Of a DNA stretch of 64,000 nucleotides, positions 24,436-35,717 are shown piece after piece. Position numbers and translations under genes: made by a program. The DNA lies in the NCBI GenBank assembly GCA_018902385.1, contig JABSSW010000014.1, forward strand, positions 186,001 to 250,000, read 5' to 3'. Source of the stretch: Physcia stellaris. Lineage: Eukaryota; Ascomycota; Lecanoromycetes; Caliciales; Physciaceae. A model generated the notes under the pieces. It was not told where the DNA came from. It saw only the letters and a list, made by a program, of their open reading frames with translations, and ran no database searches. Positions within the stretch are counted from its first letter, which is position 1. Every line of letters starts with the position of its first letter.

Positions 24436-25440
24436 GATGGAGGTGGGGAGAGTTGTCGAGATAAGAAGCTGATACTGCAATCGACCAATTGAACCCGGAA
24501 CCGATGTTGTTATAGCTCTTTCAAGGCCAGCAGAAAAGCTGGGGTGCTGGCTGTGGAGGGTGACACAGGTTGTTGGTCATTGCGATGACCACCAGCCGTT
24601 CCTGTTATGTAAAAGAGCTGTCGAAAAGCTACAATACCTTACACATCTTCCCAGCATAAGCTGCTAGCCTTTCCTGTGAGGCGGCAAGATCTTGGACTTG
24701 ATGGGATGGCGAGCGGATGCTGCAAAGAAGGTGCAGGGACTGCCAGCAGCTGATGGTCTGGACGAACATCCCATATCCTTGTACATTTTCATTTGGCCGG
24801 GACCGTTGTGATAAGGCAGGCAAGTCGAAGGTAGCTGTCACGGCGGTGACTCTGCGTTTGCGAGCGGATTCGTGCAAGGGGTTCTCTGAGAAATTCAGTG
24901 GTTGAGATTGAACGAGACTTTTACACCGGTAGATCTGAAGTCGAAGGCGGCAGTCTCGGCCATTAGGCGAATCCTTATCGTTGAAAAGTGTGAGCCAGGT
25001 CATGCAAAGCTAAAGCGAGCGAGCGAATCTGTCAATGGAGGTGGAATAGAATTGATAATGAATTGATCGGACTTTCGTCGCCAACATGCTTGGGAGGGTT
25101 CACGGTTGAACCTTACTCTAGCGTAGAATGCCACGTGCTTTTCCGGTCGTTTGGTACGCGTGCAGTGGAGAGAAAAACCCCTTTCCCTGGCCGTGCTAAC
25201 GTTCAAACGGTCCCTGCTTTAGACACGAAATGGACTGCTAGCAGCTGTGACTAACTCAACTCAACTCAACAGCAATAAAGATATGTTCCTTACATAAGAC
25301 ATTTCAGGCCTCACCTTCCAATACTGAGAGCTTGGGTTATCAGAATCTAAATTAACATAGTCTGTGGGTGTCATCGTGCAAGGTCGTGTGCATCGTCAAA
25401 TCATACATCCGTGATAGCGTTCGTGGACCAGTGCTCACTA
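24436..25440. other. Intergenic, no gene seen
   Basis: Only short frames without recognisable features. A small ACTCA repeat lies near 25,252-25,270. Confidence 0.45.
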
Positions 25441-27062
25441 TCATTCGTCCGATGGCGACAGCCCGTTCTCCGCTCTTTCATCATGATCCATCCGTTGAAA
25501 CGCCTTCTTCACCTGGTAATCCCAATCGCTGAACGCGACAATGATCCACTCCAGAGCACCCACAAGGTATAGTGCGATGCATTGCCCCACCCATAACCCT
25601 TCCAGACCCCAGTCATGAAAGGCGAGCCAGATACCCAGCGGCAGGGCGCCGCAATAGTAGCTGATGATGTTGACCGCCGCTCCGATATGCTGTCGACCCA
25701 TCCCTCGAAGACTGCCTCCACAGCTTCCATTGAGACCATCGGCCACCTGGAAGAGAGCAACATAAGGCAAGACCTTGGCCGTGAGCCGCACCACGTCTTC
25801 GTCATCGTTGAAGATCTTGGCGAAATGCTCCTTGCTTGCCATCAATATGGCCAGGACGATAGCTCCGAGGATCATGCTGAGCCAGGCCGCCGTGTTGGCG
25901 GCTCTGGCGGCCCCTTTTGCGTTCTTAGCACCTAGAAGGTTGCCCACTCTGGCACTTGCGGCTACGCCCACACCGAAGGGTATGGTATTCATCACTTGAT
26001 CCGAAGTCATGATGACCGACTGTGCTGCCAGTGGGATCGTTCCAAGTCTGCCGGCTACCAGAGCGACGATTTCAAAGGCCCACCACTCGGTGCCCACGTG
26101 CACGATTCCAAGGAGTGCTAAGCGTGTAAACGTCCACGTGTGTTGAAGGCATTTTCTTGACCAACCGCCCCAACAGTCCCACCCTCTTATGTAGCGGGCA
26201 TAAGCCAGGAGTAGCAGAAATGAAAGCCAGTATGAGATACCAGTAGCGATCGGAGCGCCCAGCAATCCGATCTTGAAGGTGTAGACGAAGAGAAAGTTGA
26301 GTGCGGCATTGATCGGCGAGGTGATTAATAGAACGTACGTACCAGGTCGCATGATTTCTGAACCGATCAGCCGTTGCATTGAGCGATGATGGTACTGCTC
26401 CACATACCTTGCGCCTGAAGAAATTTCTTCATACACTCAAAATATACATATCCCAATCCACCAGGTATCAGACACCAAAGAAATCTTGCGCTGTCGTGCG
26501 ACAATTGATCACCTTGTCCCAGTGCTTTGAAAAGAGGCTCGGAGCAGAGCCACAGAATAACTACTACGAAGTACACACCTCCAAGAGTGATAAATGCCCT
26601 TTGCAGCAGCACACCCAGAGCATGCGGATCCTTGCTCCCAGTGTAGGTAGCAGAGCACAAGGTATCCAGAGCGGTAGTCCCGCCCAATCCGATCAGCCAC
26701 GCGGTACACATTGCAAACATGTAAGAGAAAGCGGCAGTTGCCAGATCCTCGGGCGAACCTCGCCCAACAATCACCACGGAAATGGTTTGTAATGAGTTTT
26801 GCAGAGTGTAGGCTAAGATGACAGGAATGGAGCCTTTTAAGATAATTTTGAATTCGATCATGATGCGTTTGAAGCGTGGCTTTTCTTCGAGGTCAAACAT
26901 GTCACCCTCGTCTTCGCTCGGTGAGGGTTTATGATTGTCATGGTCCTTGGGCAGGAGGCTTGAAACCTCGTTGGCAGGTGTCTCACCAGATCCATGCTTC
27001 TGATCTTTGGAGTTCCTCAGGGAATTTGGTAGCCAAGCATGTGCAGGGCCTGTTTCGTCCAT
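25441..27062 (-). CDS. MATE family multidrug/toxic compound exporter
   Basis: Two exons, complement(25441..26357, 26408..27062), give 523 residues; the 50-bp intron keeps phase. A polar N-terminus of about 75 residues leads into twelve hydrophobic segments in two homologous halves. Typical MATE stretches are ISVVIVGRGSPEDLATAAF, GLGGTTALDTLCSATYTGSK and FECMKKFLQAQ in the first half, and GVGVAASARVGNLLGA and LRGMGRQHIGAAVNIISYY in the second. The family exports cationic or organic compounds in exchange for H+ or Na+ across plasma or vacuolar membranes. Nothing in the flanks points to a substrate or to a resistance cluster. Confidence 0.92.
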
Positions 27063-28345
27063 GATGGAAGTCTAATCCAGGGTGAAAGCAGCGACAAAAA
27101 CCCAGCGCTGTGTCTACAGGAGTAACGAAAGAATACGTTTCAAAGACATAGTTGCCACATGTCTCAACATGATAGAAAGAACGTGTATGCGGCTTTCAAA
27201 TAGGGGTACTCAGAGAGGAGATTTGAACACCACCATGTTGTTAGCTTACACCGGCGAAGGCAGTGACAGTAGATGCAGGCTTGACTTTGACAAAATACAA
27301 ATCAGGCGCCGATTGGAGGCTGTAGAACGATCAAATGCATGATGAGCGGTGGTGGTAACAGGTAGAGATTGACTGGACTCACCGTCTAGACCACGGAGGG
27401 TTCTGGTATGCATTCGTACGTCTGCTACGGCAGTTGCTTGGATTCAAAGACGGCAGATGCAGCTGCCATGAGAAAAGTAAGCGTGCTGGGTGCAAGGGAC
27501 ACGGCGAAAAGAGCTTTTCTATGAATGCGGAGAATGACGTGGTAAGCATGCGAAGTAGTAAGGTACCCTAAGAGGCCGAATATTTCCATCGAGCCAAATT
27601 ATCCGTCCAATAATAACGAATCCAGAGAAAATCCGAAGGATGAGATGCAGGGCTGATGCACCCCACACTACAGGTCAGTTAGCCGCGTATGCTACTAGGC
27701 GAGCTTGCACTTGGTGGCATCGCAGAAAGCCGCCGGATAATTGGCTGGATTTTATTTCCAACCCTTTCCTCCCTCCCAGATGCGCATCTCCGCCTGGAAA
27801 AAGAAACCCGCGTCGAATGCTTATACCCGTTCCCGGTGGACGGATGAAGGAAAAGAAGGATGAAAAACCCAAGTTGAGAGGTGGAGATGGCCTTGGGCGG
27901 AAGTGGCTAGGGGATCTTTAATCCAGACACCGGGCATGATAACGGCAGGATATCAATCGATCTGGTCCAATCACGGGATATAGATAACGGCGACGCCAGT
28001 TCCTCCAGCTCCTACAGCCAAAAGCAAAGTTGACAGCAGGAAAAACAACAATGATATCTCTCGCCTGGCTGCTTTGCCTGCCGGATCGTGCTGTGGCATC
28101 TTGCATTCGTGTGGCACAATCTATGATGCTGCGGCGGTCATGCAGCAGATCCCCTGGGATGCAAGTCGTACAGCGGGATTCGCCCTAGAGCACCCCCAGC
28201 TCGGTAAACTGCATAATGGCGTTGTTGCCATGAGAAAGTCTTGAGCTTGTATATACTTGTTCGATTAGTCAACCTCTTCTGCTTCTCCATGATCCATCTC
28301 CGTTCTTCTTACTTCCTGTAATCGAATTATACGGCTTCTTCAACC
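27063..28345. other. Intergenic between divergent transporter genes
   Basis: About 1.3 kb that would hold the promoters of both the MATE and the MFS gene. I see no gene and no clear regulatory motif. Confidence 0.5.
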
Positions 28346-30199
28346 ATGGGAGATGATATCGGAGAGAAGAAGGCCGATCGAGTCTTGCCCAACAATGATG
28401 GAGAGCCTGAGAAGTTGGCAGAAAAGGGCACGATACTCGGGGAGGAAAGACAGTCTTATGATATTGCGTTGTCGAAAGATGGATTGAAGCTGCATCCCCA
28501 GCCCACGGCTGACCCCTTGGATCCCTTGAACTGGTCATTTGCTAAGAAACATACCATCCTGGCGATTGTCATGTATATGTAGGCGGCCCCTTCCGCTGTT
28601 GTCGCTCTACTATCATCTTTGATCCAGTTGGAATATCGTCTTCAGCATCTTCTCAGCCAGCTAACGCAATCGTCATTCAGGTACTTCATGTTCACATACA
28701 TCACCACAACGACAGTCCCTTCCTTCCCCGAGCTTCAAGACTCATTCGGCCTCTCCTACTCGCAAGTGAATTGGACTGTCGCAGTGCCGGCCCTTGGTCT
28801 CGCCTTCGGACCCCTTTTTTGGTCCTCTCTGGCGGATATCTACGGAAGACGTATTATCTTCATCATTGGCACCGTCATCGCTCTTGCTGCGACTATCGGC
28901 GCCGGCGGCGCAAAACAATATGGAGGATACATGGCCGCTCGATTCTTCCAAGGCTTCGGTGTCAGCCCAGGTGCGACAGTCGGTATGGCTGTCATCAGCG
29001 ATATGTTCTTCGAATACGAACGTGGGCAAAAGCTAGGTCTGTGGGTCTTATCCTTGGATGCAGGTCTGCTGGTTGGACCCATCATTGGTGGCTTCATAGA
29101 TTTGGTAAGCGCAGAATGGATACAATGGCTCACGGCAATCATGTTCGCATTACTGCTAGTGCTAGAGCTCGCCTTCATGTCGGAGACGCTGTATCCGAGA
29201 AATAACATGCTTCGGAAGTTACCGCTGGCTGTGGACGCGAATCAAGCTGATATCGAGAAGCTGGACTGCGAGAAAGCAGATGTGAACCAAGTGGATCTCA
29301 GACGGACCAAGCAGCTCTCCTTTTTCAACCTTAAGCCGGTTCCAGGTATGCGACATCCGAAACCGTGGGACTCGGTTTTGAGGTTTATTTATACTTTCAA
29401 GTACCCAGTGGTGGTCATCGGGGTCTTCGTCTATTGCTTTGCTTGGTATTGGTGGATCTTATCGATTATTACAATGCTTCCGGCAGCATACGTGCAGTAT
29501 TCACCGCAAATACAAGGTCTTCTTTTCTTGGGCCTGTTGCTTGGGACACTGTTCTCCGAGATTTTCTGTTCAGGACGCCTGAGTGACTTCATTATAATTA
29601 GATTAGCAAAGAGAAATGGGGGGGTGAGAGTACCAGAGATGAGGTTATGGCTTGCGTATCCTGCAGCGCTGTTAAGTGCCAGTAAGCCTCTCCCAGCCGT
29701 TCTTCAGGCCCAATTCTGACAATACTTCTCAGTCGGTTTGATCATCTGGGGTGTCAGCATCGACAAGGGCTACCACTGGATGGTTGGCCAAATCGCTTTC
29801 TTCATCTTCGCTGCGGGTATTCAGATGGGTAATACTGTCATTACAAGCTACATTGTGGACAGCTACCCCTTGCAATCTATGAGCGTTATTACCTTCTATT
29901 CTGTCTTACTCAATCTGAGCGCATTCGTCAACCCAGTGAGTAATTCCCTCACTTTAGCTGCAACCTCTCTTGAAGGCTTTCCATCTAGAAAGAGTTGTCG
30001 TATCTTTGGCTGACGCACGATTCAGTTCTTCATCGCGCCTTGGGAAGCCGCCTCAGGTTTCACTTGGACCTTCGCCGCTCAAGGCATAATTACGTTTTTC
30101 CTCTCGGTACCTGTCTTTGCAACACTTCATCAATTTGGACCAAGTTTGAGGGCAAAGGCTGGCCATCCAAGCTGGGTTAACCCGGAACATGATTCTTGA
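28346..30199 (+). CDS. Major facilitator superfamily transporter (DHA1-like)
   Basis: Four exons, join(28346..28578, 28681..29681, 29733..29935, 30026..30199), give 536 residues in phase. A cytoplasmic N-terminus ends with DPLDPLNWSFAKKH, the mark of fungal DHA1-type carriers. Helix 1 (YFMFTYITTTTVPSFPEL) follows, then WSSLADIYGRR (MFS loop 2-3 signature), GGYMAARFFQGFGVSPGATV and SLDAGLLVGPIIGGFI (antiporter-type helix 5). A long central loop separates it from PWDSVLRFIYTFKYPVVVIG. The last helices include QMGNTVITSYIVDSYP. Probably a proton-coupled plasma-membrane exporter; the substrate is unknown. Confidence 0.9.
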
Positions 30200-30572
30200 G
30201 TGTTTCTGGCGTACTTCGAACAAACTGTACATAGCTTTGATTATCAAGAGATCTTTGTATATTGCCCAGCTTTTTCCAGAAGAGGGTTGAAATAGCTTGC
30301 TGTTTGCCCTCGAGGTATCTTCTCAGCTTCACCGGCGTTTTCTTCATTCTCAAGAGAATCGAAAAAGGTGGCCAGATTGAATGTCGTCCATGCTCTGTAG
30401 GTTCTGCCACAAACGGTACGCTGATATTTGCGGCGTTTCACATCATTAGCAGGTTCATTGACCTTTACACCCTCAAACTCCCCAATTGAGTGATAATCCA
30501 GTAATTGGGCCAAATAGGGAATTCAATGAACTGTGAAATTGCACCATTTCAGGCCAAGACATACGTACACAG

Positions 30573-31871
30573 CTACCATCTCCTACTCCTCCCACTCCCA
30601 AAATCTTCTCCTCTCCGCTCTTGCTCGACACGCTCATCAAAATGCTTTTGCGCCTCATCCTTCGCATAGGAACGCTCGCTGTCCGAGCTCGAAAACGTGA
30701 AACTATCACCCGCCGTAGCCCCTTCTTGTTGTTCCTGCTGCGTTGTCACTCGTTGCTGGAAACTCCGCGGTCTAGAGCCAGAAGCATTCGGGGAGGCGTT
30801 CTCGCGGCGGACACGATCCCAAGCACTCTCGCCGCTAGAAGTAGTAGAGGTAGAAGTCGGGGATTGGCCATCGTCGGGGGAAGCGCCGCTCATGTCGAAA
30901 TCATCTGAAAAGCTTTGCGGCTGCCGTTCCGTCTTCTCCATTTGAAAAGTCGAGGCTCGATTCTCAGTCGGGCTGCGTCGCATGGAAGGCTGCTGTCTCC
31001 GCTGCTGTGCCTGCATCTGGCTATCCGTCATTACAGACCCATTCCCACCGCCTTCATCGCCAAAAATGTCCCCATTCCCAGCCGTAGGGCTCGCTGCATC
31101 GTCGCTCCTCGTCTTCCCAGCTCCAATGGCCCTCCTATGATTCCCCCACAGTTCCCCAACATCCTTCTCCCCTTGGCCCATCGGGTCTGCCCTTCCCCCA
31201 TCTCTATCCATTCCCACCCTCGGCGCTGGCGCCGAACTTCCCAGCTCCGCGCGCATCCTCTCATTGCTACGTTTGTTGATCTCCGTCTGAAGCTCCTTTA
31301 ACCTCCGGTCGCTCAGGCTTCCCACCGCCGTCACCGTCGTGGCGTACGAAGCAAATAAGAACCGCCCCAGCAGCACCCCAAATTGCACGTACACTAGGCC
31401 CTTTAACCCCATCAGCGTCGGTCGCAGCCAGGATCCCTTCGCTACCTCCCTCGCCCCAAAGTTCAATTTCTGTGTGCCCGTCTCATTTTCGATTTCAAAT
31501 TTCCACCTGCTCCACCCGTCCATCCGCCTCGGGATCCCCGGCCAGCGAAATTCCTCCTTCGTGGCGACGGCGCGCCACAAGCCCGCTGCAGCGCCAAGAG
31601 GGGTACCGAAGGAAGCGTAGCGGTACCCTTTCGCGAGGTGGTAGGATAGGGCATCGGCTTCAGGTGGGGTAAGGGGCCGGTTGAGCAGAGTCTGGGCGTT
31701 GGTACGTTCATTGTTTATTAGTTCTTGGAGTTTGGAAGAGGAGAAACCCCATAAGGAGGCGTAAGGGATAGGGTGTGGCAGAAGGGAGAGGTCGATTGCG
31801 GGGTTTTGCGAGGAAGATGGAGAGGGTGAGTCGTAGGGATCGGGGTCTGAGGTGATTTCTTCAAGGACCAT
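30573..31871 (-). CDS. Conserved hypothetical protein with membrane segment
   Basis: One exon of 432 residues. The N-terminal half is ordered: RPLTPPEADALSYHLAKGYR, then FGTPLGAAAGLWRAVATKEE and a hydrophobic stretch LKGLVYVQFGVLLGRFLFAS at about residues 155-175. The C-terminal half is disordered, rich in Ser, Gln and Arg, and ends in a charged region. I recall no function for this type of protein. The two hydrophobic stretches suggest an integral, perhaps mitochondrial or ER, membrane protein; this is inference. It converges with the MFS gene. Confidence 0.7.
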   Translation of the reverse strand: MVLEEITSDPDPYDSPSPSSSQNPAIDLSLLPHPIPYASLWGFSSSKLQELINNERTNAQTLLNRPLTPPEADALSYHLAKGYRYASFGTPLGAAAGLWRAVATKEEFRWPGIPRRMDGWSRWKFEIENETGTQKLNFGAREVAKGSWLRPTLMGLKGLVYVQFGVLLGRFLFASYATTVTAVGSLSDRRLKELQTEINKRSNERMRAELGSSAPAPRVGMDRDGGRADPMGQGEKDVGELWGNHRRAIGAGKTRSDDAASPTAGNGDIFGDEGGGNGSVMTDSQMQAQQRRQQPSMRRSPTENRASTFQMEKTERQPQSFSDDFDMSGASPDDGQSPTSTSTTSSGESAWDRVRRENASPNASGSRPRSFQQRVTTQQEQQEGATAGDSFTFSSSDSERSYAKDEAQKHFDERVEQERRGEDFGSGRSRRW

Positions 31872-32505
31872 TGTTGAGGTAGGGATGAGCGGGCGGATTT
31901 ATCAGAGGTAATGGGGAGCAAGAGCGTGTTCTCGTTCAGTTGTGAGATTGAGGTCTGGAATGACCGAATTGATGAGCGCAAAGGGTCATTCCATCAGTTG
32001 ATGAAGCGTTTAAAGGCAGTGTGAGCAATGGTCGAGAACTCAAATGACGACGACAATGACCAGATGTCTCTTGCATATTTTTATGCAAAAGAGATCCTTG
32101 TTTAATGCAAGGCGCCTTTTCGATCTAGAGATACAAAGGACAAGCTCAGCCTCCCTCATTCTCTCGACATAATTTGGTCTTCGGCTCCAGAATGGGCTCA
32201 CAATAATGATACTTTAGAAGAGATCACATTTTGTCTAAGGCTCTCACAGAGCGCCGCCGAGCGAGCGCGAAAGGGTAATTCCTACGAGTAATGTACTTTC
32301 ATCTCTCCATCTCATCCTCCATCCCACCCTCAGAGTATGCTTCCATGCCTTCTCCTCCCGCATCAATACAATCATCCGCAATCATCCTATTTCCCTCACT
32401 GCCAGTCCCCAGCAGTCATGCTGGGCCGAAGGGAATGGTACTAAGAAGGGTATCATAAACTCCACCGCCCCATTTCCTCCTTGCGCGCATCCTGCTACCT
32501 CACTT
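31872..32505. other. Intergenic, no gene seen
   Basis: Promoter side of the conserved membrane protein and 3' side of the small secreted protein. No supported gene. Confidence 0.5.
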
Positions 32506-33343
32506 TCACTCCGTACTCACATTCGCATCGCTCTTCTCTTCCACCAGACTCGAAGTCCTGGGAAATCTCGGCCCATCCGGGATCGCGTGATCAATAGCCG
32601 ATCCGGTCTTGAACGCAAAGATGCCCACATCGTCGCCGAATAAATTCCCTACACCCAACAACAACGTATTAGCGCCTTATCTCTTAACTTTTCTACTCTA
32701 CAGGAATGGGCACTTACTCATCTTCACCCAGCCCGCGTTCGTGCTTCCAGGCGCCATACACGTCAACAGCGAGCTGCTTGCATGCTGAAAAGCGCCCGCC
32801 ATGACGGTCCCTTGGTTGGAGAACGGCGTGGGGGGAGGGGCTACTTCTGGCGTGAATCGATGTGGGACTTCGCTGAGGAGGGCTATGGCTATCGTACAGG
32901 TGGCTATTATGCTTGTAAGTAAATAAGTTCCACGTACCTTGTCGAGATACGCATCCTGACGGACGCATCCTGACGGTGACAGTGATAATAATGAAAATAG
33001 TGAGAATGATGGCGTACTAACCATATGAATACCTGCGTGGTGTTCTCACTTGATGGTTTTCGCGGGGAGGTGCCGAGCGCGAAGATAGAAATTCCAAGGG
33101 GTAAATGGGCGGGATATGCTGGAACGTGTGGTCCTTCTCTATCTCGGTCATGGCTACAATACAAGCAACGCTTCCAGGGAATTGCCGACCGTAGGAGGCG
33201 AAATCTGTACTGCAGTGTGTATCTCTGTCGTCTGTAACAAGACTGCTGTTTCTGGTACTCGCTAGGATGTTTGCAATGGCTGCACCTACTGTGAGTTGGG
33301 AGCAGAGCAGTGAGACCAGAACGGTGAGAAGGATTGACTTCAT
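32506..33343 (-). CDS. Small secreted protein, splicing uncertain
   Basis: The first exon starts with a clear signal peptide (MKSILLTVLVSLLCSQLTVG, then AAIA). Two later exons are supported by splice sites and a shared frame: 32718..32872 (EVPHRFTPEVAPPPTPFSN, then GTVMAGAFQHASSSLLTC) and 32506..32648 (NLFGDDVGIFAFKTGSAID, ending at TGA). How the first exon joins the second is unclear. A GTATTC donor near 33,028 keeps phase, and a small extra exon near 32,950 is possible. Family unknown. The size and leader fit a secreted effector-like or cell-wall protein, but nothing shows this directly. Confidence 0.5.
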
Positions 33344-34053
33344 GACGACTTTGGTGGGGTGAGCCTGAAATCAGAAGAATAGTGAGCAAGGACGAGGGCT
33401 AGCCGAAGACGTTCATATACTCAAAGCACAGGATATCGGCAACGTTTTTCTGGTTTACGGATATCGCGTGCGCGTTTTCGGTAGCCTGTACTATCTATAA
33501 GCCAGCTTTCCGCAGACCATATTGTCTCAGAAAGTCTACTAACTGTTTACTCGAGAAGAATGGTGCTAATCCAGGGTTAAGGGCTTCACTGTCAATACAG
33601 GCCAGTCTTCGGGTCGGTCCAGGAGCATCGGTTACTGGCTGCACAGCCACGAGTTTACGCGTACGCATCGACAGCATCGGCAGGCCGCCAGTCGAGTCGC
33701 TTAAAGCGTGCGGGCGACTGAGGTTATCAAGTCAGCACAAGGCAAGCATCCTTTGCTCTGAAGTCTCTGTTCCAAAGAGCAAACCCAGCAGTCGTGGTGC
33801 CAATCTAGCTTACCAGTATACGGGACCCCCATCAAGCTTCATTGACCGAAAGAGCTATTATTGACAACAAAGCAATGGGTATGATATTTTACCATGGAAA
33901 AGCGTGAAATCATCCATCTTCTACCTCGCTGCAGAGGTTGAAGGGAGAAATATATCGTCTTTTCGGGTTTAGAAATCGGTGCTTCGCGATCAGATCTACT
34001 ATGGTACTGCCCAACCCTTGTGGTTAGGCGCGGAAGCAATAGTCTCAGTACGC
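33344..34053. other. Intergenic, no gene seen
   Basis: No supported gene. Contains one copy of a short direct repeat (33,879-33,914) whose partner lies upstream of the next gene. Confidence 0.45.
33879..33914 (+). repeat. Short direct repeat, copy 1 (flanks the six-hairpin gene)
   Basis: TATTTTACCATGGAAAAGCG and the bases after it match 35,371-35,400 at 26 of 30 positions, with similar bases on the left side too. Confidence 0.7.
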
Positions 34054-35240
34054 TCATAAGTCAGGTTCGGAGCCAGAATAACCTTTGCGGAATGCTTTTC
34101 GTACTGATCAGTATGTTTTTGAAAGACTTGTAACTGATTGCATGGATGACTTACAGCCAGGTACTAGCGCCGCCGCATACATCACCATGGTGATCGCTCT
34201 GAGATCCTTCGGTGACTGGCTCTCCATACTTTTCTCCCATACCGCGATGATCGCATCTGCTCGCTGGTCCATGTCTGCCTCTTGGGAGGTACATTTGATG
34301 CCGAGGGCGGTTCCAAACTCGCGAAAGGCGAGTCGGTAGCGCAAACGCTGTTGGAAGTATTCCTCTTTCTCGAAGAGTGTGTCTGAGGGCAAGAGTCAGC
34401 TTATTCATCGTTGCGGAATGTGGTTATCCCATCGAACTCACGAAGCTGCGAAACACATTGCAACCTCAGAGCATCAGCCCACTCCGCTTTTCCTGCAAGC
34501 CATTGACTAGTCCACAACGTCATACCCAAATCCAGAGGATCCGTCGAGACGAAATGCTTTCCCTTGCGGTCCATGACTCGCTTGTAGTCGTCAACTTCTT
34601 CTTGTAGCATCTGCTTATTGCTAGCTCGTGCCTGTAAGAGCCTGAAAATGACATGCCCATCGATAGGATCCAGATTGCCCTCACTGGCTACGAGCGGCTG
34701 GCTCATGTCCATAGCAATCTTCCACACCATCTTTGGATGCGAAGAGCTGCGGTGAAGGAAGAAGTGCGTGTGAATGGCTCGAGCGAGGGCTATGGCTTGC
34801 TCATTGTACGTAGTGTCGCCGGTGGCTACAGCCAGCCGATTCAAAGCGAACATCCAGAGAGTCAAGTAATGATGATACTGGCCATCACCATCGGAACCGC
34901 CTGCATCCTCTTCACCATTTCGCAGGCCTCCGCCTAGGGGGTTCGCATCTGAGGCGCCAGGCAAGCGCTTCTTGCCATCGCGGGTGGAGCCGAGGACTCC
35001 ATGAGCAGTGTTGACCAGACGGATGGCGAGTGTAAGGTAACGATCTTCACAGGTTTCTTTGTGGAGGGTAAAGAAGTTTAGGACTCCAAAAGCGTCGGTC
35101 CAGAGGTAGCGACCGCGGTGCCCGCCTGCGTTGGGGGGTGGCGTCCATTGGCTTAACTGATTTGATGACGGGTCATCGAAATGTCCGTACACTTTTTGCA
35201 TTGCTTCTTTAAAGCGGGTAAGGAGTGCCGTAGCTAACAT
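34054..35240 (-). CDS. Six-hairpin glycosidase-like protein
   Basis: Three exons, complement(34054..34103, 34155..34382, 34442..35240), give 358 residues; all phases fit and the last exon is only 50 bp. I chose the start MLATALLTRFKEAMQKVYG because it opens the recognisable domain. Stretches such as GRYLWTDAFGVLNFFTL, GDGQYHHYLTLWMFALNRLA and KMVWKIAMDMSQPLV fit an alpha/alpha toroid of the six-hairpin glycosidase type; the later RYRLAFREFGTALGIKC is also typical of this fungal group. There is no signal peptide, so it would act inside the cell. Substrate and true enzymatic activity are unknown. A diverged 30-36 bp direct repeat lies on both sides of the gene. Confidence 0.65.
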
Positions 35241-35364
35241 GATGGGTGTATCTAGGCGAGAGACTGGGTGTGGTTGTTGGATAACTAGACTGAGTGTTCG
35301 ACGATGGGTAGATAGAGGAGAGTAGGTTCCAAATCTGTTCAGTAGAGAGACTCGTTCGAGAAAG

Positions 35365-35400
35365 GTATAATATTTTACAGTGCAAAAGCGTGAAACCATC
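35365..35400 (+). repeat. Short direct repeat, copy 2
   Basis: Partner of 33,879-33,914. It lies about 130 nt upstream of the start codon of the six-hairpin-glycosidase-like gene; copy 1 lies about 140 nt past its stop. Confidence 0.7.
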
Positions 35401-35717
35401 GCTTTCCTCGAAACTTCTACCGTCAGGTCGTGAATAATGAAGAACTTCGGTGCTCGGTGCGATGCGTGAAGTCATAATGACTTCACTTCTGCGGGAACAT
35501 CCTCGAAGCACGTTGAGAGTCAGGAACAACGAATCAAGAGACCAGTAGTGTACCTACAGTAATCTTTGCAAATGGGATCGTTGATAACGATAATCCAAGG
35601 ATATGTTTTTGCCCAGTTAGAAAATGATGCCTCCAGTCAAAGAATCAATCCGAACAGCAGCTGTTCGGTTACCATAAATCAGCGACCAATCACTTGCCTC
35701 TTGTTTCGATCATTTCG

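Noticed and set aside
22695-30199. Agmatinase, MATE and MFS genes as a metabolic cluster
   Set aside because: No core biosynthetic enzyme or pathway regulator is present, and spacing is that of ordinary single genes.
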